A stretch of DNA of 10,843 nt from an uncultured Spirochaetaceae bacterium (GTDB lineage: Bacteria; Spirochaetota; Spirochaetia; Treponematales; Treponemataceae). The notes below the pieces were generated by a model. The model worked only from the letters and a program-made list of their open reading frames with translations. It was not told where the DNA came from and ran no database searches. The position numbers were made by a program, and so were the translations under genes. The number at the start of each line of letters is the position of its first letter. The first letter of the stretch is position 1. Below, one piece after another: positions 1 to 6,373 of the stretch. Location: assembly GCA_902773215.1 (NCBI GenBank), contig CACYDQ010000158.1, positions 1 through 10,843 on the forward strand, given 5' to 3'.

Positions 1-1
1 C

Positions 2-721
2 GATAGACACAAGACATGTGACGACGCCCCGTATGGCGGAGGGGCCGGGCAGCTGTTGTTGCCGGAACCCCTCGGAAGGGCTTTGGACAGCGTGGAGGCT
101 TACAGGAGGGGAAAGCACGTTGTGTACGTGACCCCCGGCGGGAAGCCTTTCACACAGGAGAAGGCCCTTGAGTACAGCCGGATGGACGAGCTTGTCCTGG
201 TCTGCGGGAGATATGAAGGTATCGACCAGCGGATCATCGATTACTACGTTGATGAGGAAATCTCCATCGGGGATTACGTCATGTCGAGCGGGGAACTGGC
301 GGCGGCAGTCATTGTCGATGCGGTGTACCGCCTGGTGGACGGGGTCATCACGGAGGAATCCTTGGACGAGGAGAGTTTTTCTGGCGGCCTTCTGGAATAT
401 CCCCAGTATACGAGGCCAAGCGTGTACAGGGGCATGGAAGTGCCCGAAGTTTTGACGGGGGGCAACCACGAAGAAATCCGGAAGTGGCGGCTTCGCAAGA
501 GCCTTCAGAAAACCTTGATGAACAGGCCGGACCTGATTGCCAAGGCGAGGATGAGCGGTACTCTTGACGGGGAAGCCGAAAAGATGATCGGGGAGCTTGC
601 GGGATATACAAGCTATAAGAACGACCGCAAGCAGGCCAGGATGCTGAGGGCCAGGCAGGAGAGGCTGAAACGGGCTTCTTCGGGCGGGCATGACGCTGAC
701 GGGCAGAGAAAGGAGAATTAG
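2..721 (+). CDS. trmD: tRNA (guanine-N1)-methyltransferase, 5' end missing
   Basis: TrmD is a SPOUT (trefoil-knot) enzyme that uses S-adenosylmethionine to methylate N1 of G37, next to the anticodon, in tRNAs reading CNN codons; this prevents +1 frameshifting. The reading frame is open from base 2, so the start lies upstream and the first TTG inside the window (base 56) is not the start. Visible family blocks are [16 protein letters not shown] at bases 2-49, the knot/cofactor motif [24 protein letters not shown], the YTRP segment, and [15 protein letters not shown], which belongs to the C-terminal tRNA-binding domain. The Arg equivalent to E. coli R154 is present, but the position of the catalytic Asp169 appears to be Glu (codon 371-373). 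The protein ends in a charged Arg/Lys-rich tail. The stop codon lies one base before rplS, so the two are probably cotranscribed, as in the usual rpsP-rimM-trmD-rplS group. Confidence 0.96.
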   Translation, partial: DRHKTCDDAPYGGGAGQLLLPEPLGRALDSVEAYRRGKHVVYVTPGGKPFTQEKALEYSRMDELVLVCGRYEGIDQRIIDYYVDEEISIGDYVMSSGELAAAVIVDAVYRLVDGVITEESLDEESFSGGLLEYPQYTRPSVYRGMEVPEVLTGGNHEEIRKWRLRKSLQKTLMNRPDLIAKARMSGTLDGEAEKMIGELAGYTSYKNDRKQARMLRARQERLKRASSGGHDADGQRKEN

Positions 722-722
722 A

Positions 723-1208
723 ATGGATTTGATTCAGACTATCGGTGAGCAGCAGAAGAAGGTCGATGCGGAGAACTTCCGCGTCGGTGATACTGTCAAG
801 GTTCACTTTGAGATTATCGAAGGCAAGACGAAGAGGATTCAGATTTATGAGGGCCTCGTTATCTGCATTAAGAACGCGGGAATCGGCCGCACCTTCACCG
901 TCCGCAAGATAAGCTACGGTGTCGGCGTTGAGCGCGTCTTCCCGGTGCACAGCCCGCGCGTTGTCCGCGTCGAGGTCGTGCGTCCTGGAAAGGTTCGCCG
1001 TGCCAAGCTCTACTATATCCGCGACAAGGTCGGTAAGGATGCCAAGATTAAGGAGAGGCTCGGAGCCAAGGCTGCGAAGGAAGTCCGCGAGGGCAACGCC
1101 GCAGCTCTTGCCGCCGCCGCCAAGCGCGAGGAGGCCCTGAAGGCCGAGATCAAGGAAGAGACTGCCGCCGAGGCAGCCGCCAACAAGAACGCGAAGAAGA
1201 AGAAATAA
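723..1208 (+). CDS. rplS: Large-subunit ribosomal protein L19 with C-terminal extension
   Basis: L19 is a structural protein of the 50S subunit that helps form a bridge to 30S. The ATG at 723 is chosen because AAAGGAG (709-715, inside the end of trmD) sits seven bases upstream and because L19 normally begins with a short helix such as [11 protein letters not shown]; the frame opens earlier at 690 but that part has no family match. Core motifs are [39 protein letters not shown] and [13 protein letters not shown]. The core ends near residue 117. It is followed by about 44 residues rich in Ala, Glu and Lys, finishing with four lysines, giving 161 residues against the usual 115-120. The tail is low-complexity and probably helical. 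The gene directly follows trmD and is closed by a terminator. Confidence 0.97.
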   Translation: MDLIQTIGEQQKKVDAENFRVGDTVKVHFEIIEGKTKRIQIYEGLVICIKNAGIGRTFTVRKISYGVGVERVFPVHSPRVVRVEVVRPGKVRRAKLYYIRDKVGKDAKIKERLGAKAAKEVREGNAAALAAAAKREEALKAEIKEETAAEAAANKNAKKKK

Positions 1209-1225
1209 TCAGCTATGAGCTGATG

Positions 1226-1261
1226 AAACGCCCCGGGAGCAATGCCTTCCGGGGCGTTTTT
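1226..1261 (+). terminator. Intrinsic terminator after rplS
   Basis: An 11-bp perfect stem pairs 1226-1236 (AAACGCCCCGG) with 1249-1259 (CCGGGGCGTTT) and is followed immediately by T residues to 1261. The stem can be lengthened by a G-T and two further pairs, leaving a short loop. It ends the trmD-rplS transcript. The 3' arm plus T-run, GGGGCGTTTTT, recurs at 1273-1283 without a second 5' arm. Confidence 0.88.
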
Positions 1262-1307
1262 ACGCCGTACCTGGGGCGTTTTTGTTCCTGCTCTCCTGTT
1301 TTCTTCT

Positions 1308-1334
1308 TATATTATTTTGCTGTCCTTCCGATAT
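1308..1334 (+). promoter_or_regulatory. Possible sigma-28 (FliA-type) promoter for flgK
   Basis: TATA at 1308-1311, a 15-base spacer and TCCGATAT at 1327-1334 match 9 of 12 positions of the flagellar sigma-28 consensus TAAA-N15-GCCGATAA. The site is 45 bases before the flgK start, in an AT-rich gap after the rplS terminator. flgK and flgL are late flagellar genes under this sigma factor in enteric bacteria. The assignment rests on motif and context only. Confidence 0.5.
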
Positions 1335-1360
1335 ATGAAAAAGATAAATTTCTTTGACGG

Positions 1361-1378
1361 GGAAACGGAGGACGGAAG
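1361..1378 (+). promoter_or_regulatory. flgK ribosome binding site within a GGA cluster (possible CsrA target)
   Basis: The 18 bases before the flgK ATG contain four GGA triplets, at 1361, 1367, 1370 and 1374. The middle two form the Shine-Dalgarno sequence CGGAGGA, six bases from the start. CsrA binds GGA motifs and represses when they overlap the ribosome binding site. csrA is the fourth gene of this same unit, so direct feedback is plausible but inferred. Some GGA is expected in any Shine-Dalgarno sequence. Confidence 0.4.
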
Positions 1379-3250
1379 ATGTCAGGAACATTCGCTGGTA
1401 TAGAGATTGGCAAGCGCAGCCTTATGGCGCACAATGTTCAGATTCAGACCGCAGGACACAATATATCAAATGCAGACACTGAGGGCTACAGCCGCCAGCG
1501 CGTCACGGTCGCCACGATGGACCCGCTGGACCGCCCTGACCTGGAGCGGGCTGAGCTGCCCGGACAGCTGGGGCAGGGGACTGTCGTTCAGTCTGTTACC
1601 CGCGTCAGGGATGAGCTCCTGGACAACCGCATCTTTGCCCAGACCAACCTGGAGAGCTACTGGAACACCCGTGACAGCTACTACTCGATGATCGAGCAGA
1701 TTTACAACGAGCCTGACGAGATTTCCGTCCGCACGAACATGGACAAATTCTGGCAGGCATGGCAGGAGCTGTCCAACGACCCGGGCAGTGACGCGTGCCG
1801 TCAGGCGGTCGTTACCCGTGCCGAGAGCCTGACCAACTCAATCCAGCAGAACAACAAGTCCCTGCTCGCCATCCAGCAGCAGGTGGACGGCGACATAGAC
1901 GCGTCCGTCAAGCAGGTCAACGACATAACCCGCCAGATCGCCGAGGTGAACACGGAGATTGTCCGCGTCATGGGCATGGGTGACAACCCGAATGACCTGA
2001 TGGACCGGCGCGATCTTCTTGTGGAGCGGCTCGGAAACCTGATCAACGTCACGGTCGTCCGCTCTGACCCCGACGAGTTCATCGTCCATACTGACGGTCA
2101 GATGATAGTGCAGGGGGGCCTTGCCCGCCAGATAGACCAGGTGACCGACATGGACAACTCGGGCTACAGCAAGCTCATCTGGCACGACACTCAGTTTGAC
2201 GCGAGCTTCCGTGGCGGCTCCCTCGGTGCCCTCGTGGAGCTCCGCGACAAGGACCTCAGGAGCGAGCTGCAGTCCCTGGACACGATGACCCAGAACTTTG
2301 CCGACTTGGTGAACGAGGTTCACAGCAACGCAATCGGCAAGAACAACGTGACCGGCCTGGACTTCTTCACCGAGCATCCCTTCGTGGAGAACACGAACGG
2401 CAACTACGACCGCAATGGGGACGGTGCCGTGGATTCTTCTTATATATTCCGCATGACGGGAACGAATGCCCTGAGGCCGCAGGAGCAGATTGGCCTTGCG
2501 GGTACGATGACCTTCAGCGGCAAGCGGGGCGACATCACCGTGACTTACTATCCGACGGACACGGTCGAGGACGTGGTGAACCGCATCAACGACAGCGACG
2601 GCGAGGTCAAGGCCTACCTGGACAGGAATTCCAAGCTCGTCCTCAAGGCGACGACGGCGGAGGCAATCAGCAATCCCGACTTCGTTATCCGCCACGTGGA
2701 GGATTCGGGCATGTTCCTGACCGGCTACTCCGGCATCCTCTCCGGCAGCGGCGAGGCGGGCGCATACGACTGGAACCAGCCCGACGCGGTGAATTCCCTT
2801 GCCGGGGCTGATTTTGCCGTCACCCCGATAATGCATCCCTCCGGCTACATCGTCGTGAATCCCGTGATTGCTTCCGACGTGCAGTCTGTCGCGGCTGGCT
2901 TTGCCAACAATCAGGGCAGGGCTGATGCTGATGACGGGCGTGCGGCCGTGGAGATTGCGGCCATCCGCAACAGCAAGATGATGGTCGGCGGTGAGCGCAC
3001 CTTCGACGACTACTTCGCCGATACGGTGACGAGGATTGGTCTCAAGGGCGAGCAGGCGGAGAACATGCTTGCCAGCCAGAAGGCGATAATGAATGACCTC
3101 CGCGACCTGCGTGACAGCATTTCCGGCGTGAACGTGGACGAGGAACTGGCGGACATCATCAAGTTCCAGTACGGCTACCAGGCGGCGGCGAAGTTCATCA
3201 GCGTGCAGGATCAGCTTTTGAACACCCTGATTAACCGGATTGGCGTGTAA
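1379..3250 (+). CDS. flgK: Flagellar hook-associated protein 1 (FlgK/HAP1)
   Basis: FlgK forms the first layer of the hook-filament junction and is exported by the flagellar type III apparatus; in spirochaetes the filament lies in the periplasm. The N-terminus (residues 1-45) has the flagellar rod/hook signature, including HNISNADTEGYSRQRV. The C-terminus (about 580-623) has the matching helix with IIKFQYGYQAAAKFISVQDQLL and LLNTLINRIGV, which packs as a coiled coil with the N-terminus. The length is 623 residues, longer than E. coli FlgK (about 547). The extra length lies in the middle, where residues about 372-432 resemble a flagellin-type IN segment (DITVTYYPTDTVEDVVNRIND, then an EVKAYLDRNSKLVL-like stretch). 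The ATG follows a good Shine-Dalgarno. flgL follows after 53 bases. The order flgK-flgL-fliW-csrA matches Borrelia and T. pallidum. Confidence 0.97.
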   Translation: MSGTFAGIEIGKRSLMAHNVQIQTAGHNISNADTEGYSRQRVTVATMDPLDRPDLERAELPGQLGQGTVVQSVTRVRDELLDNRIFAQTNLESYWNTRDSYYSMIEQIYNEPDEISVRTNMDKFWQAWQELSNDPGSDACRQAVVTRAESLTNSIQQNNKSLLAIQQQVDGDIDASVKQVNDITRQIAEVNTEIVRVMGMGDNPNDLMDRRDLLVERLGNLINVTVVRSDPDEFIVHTDGQMIVQGGLARQIDQVTDMDNSGYSKLIWHDTQFDASFRGGSLGALVELRDKDLRSELQSLDTMTQNFADLVNEVHSNAIGKNNVTGLDFFTEHPFVENTNGNYDRNGDGAVDSSYIFRMTGTNALRPQEQIGLAGTMTFSGKRGDITVTYYPTDTVEDVVNRINDSDGEVKAYLDRNSKLVLKATTAEAISNPDFVIRHVEDSGMFLTGYSGILSGSGEAGAYDWNQPDAVNSLAGADFAVTPIMHPSGYIVVNPVIASDVQSVAAGFANNQGRADADDGRAAVEIAAIRNSKMMVGGERTFDDYFADTVTRIGLKGEQAENMLASQKAIMNDLRDLRDSISGVNVDEELADIIKFQYGYQAAAKFISVQDQLLNTLINRIGV

Positions 3251-3284
3251 GGCGTGCGTGGAGTTATATAAGAGCAGAGCACTT

Positions 3285-3303
3285 GGATAAGGAGTAAAAG
3301 GAT
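3285..3303 (+). promoter_or_regulatory. flgL ribosome binding site within a GGA cluster (possible CsrA target)
   Basis: Three GGA triplets (3285, 3291, 3300) lie within 18 bases of the flgL start. The middle one belongs to the Shine-Dalgarno AAGGAG at 3289-3294, nine bases from the ATG. The last, AAAGGATATG, runs into the start codon and resembles the CsrA site core (A-N-GGA-N-G). Binding here would block initiation. This is inferred from motif and from the presence of csrA downstream. Confidence 0.35.
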
Positions 3304-4554
3304 ATGGCAACAGGCAGAATCAGTTCCCAGATGAACAATATGGATACTCAGTATTACCTGCGGAAGCAGGAACTGAGGCAGAACAAGATGAACAATCAGG
3401 TCGGAAGCCAGAGCCGCATCGGTTCCCTGCGCGATGATCCGATTGCGGTGGGCCACCTGGTTCGCTACCAGTCCTACCTTTCCCGCGTGAACCAGTTCGA
3501 GAAGAACGCCAAGACCCTTGCGGATAACTTCAAGATTAGCGAGGGCTACGTCAACTCCAACCTCCAGATTATGCAGCGGGTCCGTGAGCTTGCCGTCAGC
3601 GGTGCGAACGGGACCAACAGCAAGGAAGACCTCAAGAACATGGCGACTGAGGTCAACGAGCTGCTCAAGGAGATGATTCAGAACGCGAATGCCGTCGGAC
3701 CGGAGGGCAACAGCCTCTTCGCCGGTACGAGGAGCAAGACCCAGGCCTTCGACGTGCTTCTTGGCAACGTGCCCGGTGCGAACGAGCCGCTGATTAAGGA
3801 AGTCAAGTACCAGGGGAACATCTCCCTGAATTCCGTTGAGGTGGACGAGAACCAGTACATGCAGGTGGACAACAGCGGCAACCGCATCTTCTGGGCGGAA
3901 CCGCAGCGTGTGATGGGCAAGCGCGACCTGTCCGGCTGGACGAGCAAGGCCGACAGCGTGATAAACGTGGACGGTGTCGAGATCCGGGTCAACCGGGGCG
4001 ACAACGTGTACTCCCTCGTCGCCAAGATAAACGACAGCGGCGCGGCGGTCAAGGCGAGGATTGACCCGATTACGAACGGACTGGACCTGGAGACGACCGA
4101 CTCCCACCAGCTATGGCTGGAGGACAAGAGCGGCACGGTGCTCGAGGACATCGGATTCATCAAGGACAAGTCCCAGCTGCCGCCTTACAACCTGGGGACG
4201 AACGTCGTCTACTCGGGCGGCTCTGTGTTCGACACGGTGATAGCCCTGCGCGACGCGATGTACGCCGCCGATCAGGATGCAATCGGAAGCCGCGTCCTCG
4301 GTTCCATCGACGAGGGAATTTCCAACATGACGACCCGTCTTGCCAAGACGGGCAGCGACTACGAGCGGGCGGAGAACAACATCAGCCGCTCGCAGGTCAA
4401 CGCGCTCAACGTGACTGCCCTCGTCAGCAGGGAAGGGGACGTGGATATCACCAAGACGATAACTGACATGAAGATGCTGGAGCTGGTGAATCAGGCGACA
4501 CTGAGCAATGCGGGCAAGATGTACTCTACGACCCTGCTTGACTATATGCGCTGA
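3304..4554 (+). CDS. flgL: Flagellar hook-associated protein 3 (FlgL/HAP3)
   Basis: FlgL is the second junction protein, placed between FlgK and the filament, and is related to flagellin. The N-terminal part (residues 1-140) is flagellin-like: RISSQMNNMDTQYYLRKQEL, SRIGSLRDDPIAVGHLVRYQSYL and VRELAVSGANGT. The C-terminal helix (about 340-416) has RAENNISRSQVNALNVTALVS and ELVNQATLSNAGKMYSTTLL. The middle contains a flagellin IN-type segment at about 218-270 (INVDGVEIRVNRGDNVYSLV, then AKINDSGAAVKARIDP). At 416 residues it is longer than E. coli FlgL (317), again because of the central region. It lies 53 bases after flgK and 18 bases before fliW, and has its own Shine-Dalgarno, AAGGAG. Confidence 0.96.
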   Translation: MATGRISSQMNNMDTQYYLRKQELRQNKMNNQVGSQSRIGSLRDDPIAVGHLVRYQSYLSRVNQFEKNAKTLADNFKISEGYVNSNLQIMQRVRELAVSGANGTNSKEDLKNMATEVNELLKEMIQNANAVGPEGNSLFAGTRSKTQAFDVLLGNVPGANEPLIKEVKYQGNISLNSVEVDENQYMQVDNSGNRIFWAEPQRVMGKRDLSGWTSKADSVINVDGVEIRVNRGDNVYSLVAKINDSGAAVKARIDPITNGLDLETTDSHQLWLEDKSGTVLEDIGFIKDKSQLPPYNLGTNVVYSGGSVFDTVIALRDAMYAADQDAIGSRVLGSIDEGISNMTTRLAKTGSDYERAENNISRSQVNALNVTALVSREGDVDITKTITDMKMLELVNQATLSNAGKMYSTTLLDYMR

Positions 4555-4572
4555 TCAGGCTAGGGGAAAGCG

Positions 4573-5016
4573 ATGCTGATTGAGACAAAGACGATGGGAA
4601 AGGTCGAGATCTCGGACGAGCAGCTGATAAAGCTGCCCGCCGGGCTGTTCGGCTTTACCGATTATCACGGGTTCGCCCTGATAGACTGCCACGTGAAGCC
4701 CCTGATATGGATGCAGTCGCTTGAGGACAAGGATCTTGCCTTCCTCCTGCTGGATCCCTTCATCGTGTGCCCGGACTACGAGGCCGACATCGATGACTCT
4801 GAGCTTTCCAAGCTCGGCATATCCGATCCTGCCGACGTGCTGCTCATGTCCATCATCACGGTGCCGAACGACGGCTCGCATATCACGGCGAACCTGCGCG
4901 GTCCCCTCGTGATAAACAAGAAGAGCCACGAGGGAATGCAGGTCATCCTCGACGACAAGAAGTGGCCGATAAAGTTCGACGTGACTGAGGCCCTGGCTTC
5001 CGGGGAGGGCAAATAA
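4573..5016 (+). CDS. fliW: Flagellar assembly factor FliW (CsrA antagonist)
   Basis: FliW is a small cytoplasmic beta-barrel protein that binds either flagellin or CsrA. When flagellin is exported, freed FliW binds CsrA allosterically and relieves repression of flagellin translation; this was worked out in Bacillus subtilis and Campylobacter. The 147-residue length is normal for the family. Recognisable parts are the N-terminal [24 protein letters not shown], the aromatic [20 protein letters not shown], a central [12 protein letters not shown] and the C-terminal [21 protein letters not shown]. The ATG at 4573 follows AGGGGAAAG with a short spacer. The TAA stop overlaps the csrA start by one base (TAATG), implying translational coupling and balanced production of the antagonist pair. 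Confidence 0.96.
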   Translation: MLIETKTMGKVEISDEQLIKLPAGLFGFTDYHGFALIDCHVKPLIWMQSLEDKDLAFLLLDPFIVCPDYEADIDDSELSKLGISDPADVLLMSIITVPNDGSHITANLRGPLVINKKSHEGMQVILDDKKWPIKFDVTEALASGEGK

Positions 5017-5267
5017 TGCTTATCCTTTCGCGCAAGGTCGATGAGAAGATCAAGATTGGCAATGACATCACCCTTACGATAATCGAAGTCAAGGGCGAGC
5101 AGGTGAAGATAGGCGTAGAGGCCCCCAAGAACGTCAAGGTCTTCCGTCAGGAGGTCTTTGAGGAAATCCAGAAGGAAAACAAAGATGCGGCAGCCGCCTC
5201 ATCCGGTATTTCGGAGGAGGGGCTTACCGCTCTCTTCAAGAAGACCGGGCGGGCTTCCCGTCCGTGA
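5016..5267 (+). CDS. csrA: Carbon storage regulator CsrA (RNA-binding translational repressor)
   Basis: CsrA is a homodimer that binds GGA motifs in mRNA leaders, usually at the ribosome binding site. The N-terminus [15 protein letters not shown] and the block [18 protein letters not shown] are canonical. Arg44, the main RNA-contacting residue, is present within KVFRQEV. At 83 residues it is longer than E. coli CsrA (61). Its C-terminal extension, with Asn55 followed by an Ala/Ser-rich segment, resembles B. subtilis CsrA, where Asn55 is needed for FliW binding, so this copy looks FliW-responsive. The GGGGAGGG sequence within the end of fliW can serve as Shine-Dalgarno, and the start overlaps the fliW stop by one base. 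It is the last gene of the flagellar unit and is followed by a strong terminator. Confidence 0.97.
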   Translation: MLILSRKVDEKIKIGNDITLTIIEVKGEQVKIGVEAPKNVKVFRQEVFEEIQKENKDAAAASSGISEEGLTALFKKTGRASRP

Positions 5268-5293
5268 CTATGGTCTTTCGGTGCATGATTGCT

Positions 5294-5330
5294 AAAAAAA
5301 TCCCCCGCATGCTGCGGGGGATTTTTATTT
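5294..5330. terminator. Strong bidirectional terminator between csrA and the SPFH gene
   Basis: A perfect 14-bp stem pairs 5296-5309 (AAAAATCCCCCGCA) with 5313-5326 (TGCGGGGGATTTTT) around a three-base loop. Seven A residues precede it and T-rich sequence follows, so it works on both strands. It lies 26 bases after the csrA stop and 17 bases beyond the stop of the convergent minus-strand gene, and so would end both transcripts. Confidence 0.93.
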
Positions 5331-5346
5331 CTGGCTGTCAGTTAAG

Positions 5347-6243
5347 TTAGTTCCCGGAGGTTGAAAGCACCGAGTACTGCGGTGTCGTGATGATTTCCGT
5401 TGCAACTGAGCCGGGCCGTACGCCGTCCCACTTCTCAAGTTCCTTCATCTTCTCCTCGTGCGCCCAGGTCTCCCTCTGGATGGCGAGCGTGGCCTGTATG
5501 GCAGCGTTCTTGGTCCTCATGGCCTCGGCCTCTGCCTCTGCGGCGACCTTGACGGCCTCCGCGTTCAGGCGCTCGGCCTCAAGCTTGGCCTGGGCCTCGA
5601 CGACCTGCTTCTGGCTGTTCTGGTTGGCGATGGCAAGCTCCTGCTCCGCAATCTTGACCTGCTGGGCGGTCTCCATAGTCTGCTGGACGCGCTGGTTGTA
5701 GGAGTCCGGCCAGTCCCAGTTGTCCAGCGTGAGCTGGGTTATGTCAACCGGGGTGTCGTTGTCGGAGAGGGTCTTCTCCATGTCGGTCTTTACCTGCTTG
5801 ATTATCTCGGAAGTGTTGGGGACCAGCTCGCTGATCGAATACTTTCCGATTGTCGCCTTGACCGAGTTGATGAAGGCGTTCTGCACCAGGCGGTCAACGT
5901 CGCCCGCGTGGTAACGCTTGACGATGTCGAGCATGCGGCTCTCGTCGTACTTGTAGTTGACGATGGAGGTCACGCCGATTTCCTGCAAGTCCTTGGAGAC
6001 CGCTGCGTCCGATCCGACCGCTATGACAATCTTTATCTCCTTGGGGCTGATGGAAAGGCGGGTTATCGTCTGCCCGATGGGAGATTTCATGTGGAATCCT
6101 GGCTGCATGACCTCCTTTGCCTCTCCCCAGGTCGCGAGGACACCCCTCTCGTTTGAGCTTATCGTGTAGGCCGTCCCGTTTATGAGGCCTATCGCTACCA
6201 ATACGACGATGATTACCGCAACCCATTTTCCGAATTTTTTCAT
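5347..6243 (-). CDS. Membrane-anchored SPFH/prohibitin-family protein
   Basis: The 298-residue protein has the layout of a prohibitin-like SPFH protein. A short basic N-terminus and one hydrophobic segment (about 8-24, VAVIIVVLVAIGLI) anchor it. The SPFH domain (about 26-190) contains ISSNERGVLATWGEAKEVMQ, PGFHMKSPIGQTI and LTLDNWDWPDSYNQRVQQTM. A coiled coil rich in Ala, Glu and Gln (about 190-262) precedes a short C-terminal tail. Such proteins form large rings at the inner membrane and are linked to membrane-protease control, lipid microdomains or stress; the partner here is unknown. No NfeD-type or FtsH-type gene is adjacent, so it appears to stand alone. The ATG at 6243 has AGGAG six bases upstream. 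HflK/HflC are related alternatives, but a single gene with the prohibitin PGFH pattern is more consistent with the prohibitin group. Confidence 0.9.
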   Translation of the reverse strand: MKKFGKWVAVIIVVLVAIGLINGTAYTISSNERGVLATWGEAKEVMQPGFHMKSPIGQTITRLSISPKEIKIVIAVGSDAAVSKDLQEIGVTSIVNYKYDESRMLDIVKRYHAGDVDRLVQNAFINSVKATIGKYSISELVPNTSEIIKQVKTDMEKTLSDNDTPVDITQLTLDNWDWPDSYNQRVQQTMETAQQVKIAEQELAIANQNSQKQVVEAQAKLEAERLNAEAVKVAAEAEAEAMRTKNAAIQATLAIQRETWAHEEKMKELEKWDGVRPGSVATEIITTPQYSVLSTSGN

Positions 6244-6287
6244 GGCTTACTCCTGTTCTTCTTTATTGGAATCTATGGATAAAGCAA

Positions 6288-6316
6288 AACATAAGGTAAA
6301 AAAACGTTTTAGTCTA
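6288..6316 (-). promoter_or_regulatory. Candidate sigma-70 promoter for the SPFH gene
   Basis: Read on the minus strand, TAGACT (6316-6311), a 17-base spacer and TATGTT (6293-6288) match four of six bases in each consensus hexamer. The predicted transcript start is about 40 bases before the ATG. The surrounding divergent gap (6244-6373) is very AT-rich, so a chance match is possible. Confidence 0.3.
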
Positions 6317-6373
6317 TAAGCTAGGACAGAAAATGCTTTATTTTTTCTTGTATTTGTGTTATCGTTCCCCATC

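Noticed and set aside
348..950. Minus-strand open frame across the trmD/rplS junction
   Set aside because: It spans two well-supported plus-strand genes and shows no family features.
1838..3310. Long antisense open frame (about 490 codons) opposite flgK
   Set aside because: It mirrors a real FlgK gene with strong GC third-position bias, which removes stops from the opposite strand. It has no ribosome binding site, and its product is rich in Val, His and Arg without family motifs.
3211..4107. Antisense open frame of about 298 codons opposite flgL
   Set aside because: Shadow of flgL; it also runs through the flgK-flgL gap and lacks start signals.
5458..6156. Plus-strand open frame of about 232 codons opposite the SPFH gene
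   Set aside because: Leu/Gly/Val-rich shadow of the minus-strand gene, with no Shine-Dalgarno and no motif.
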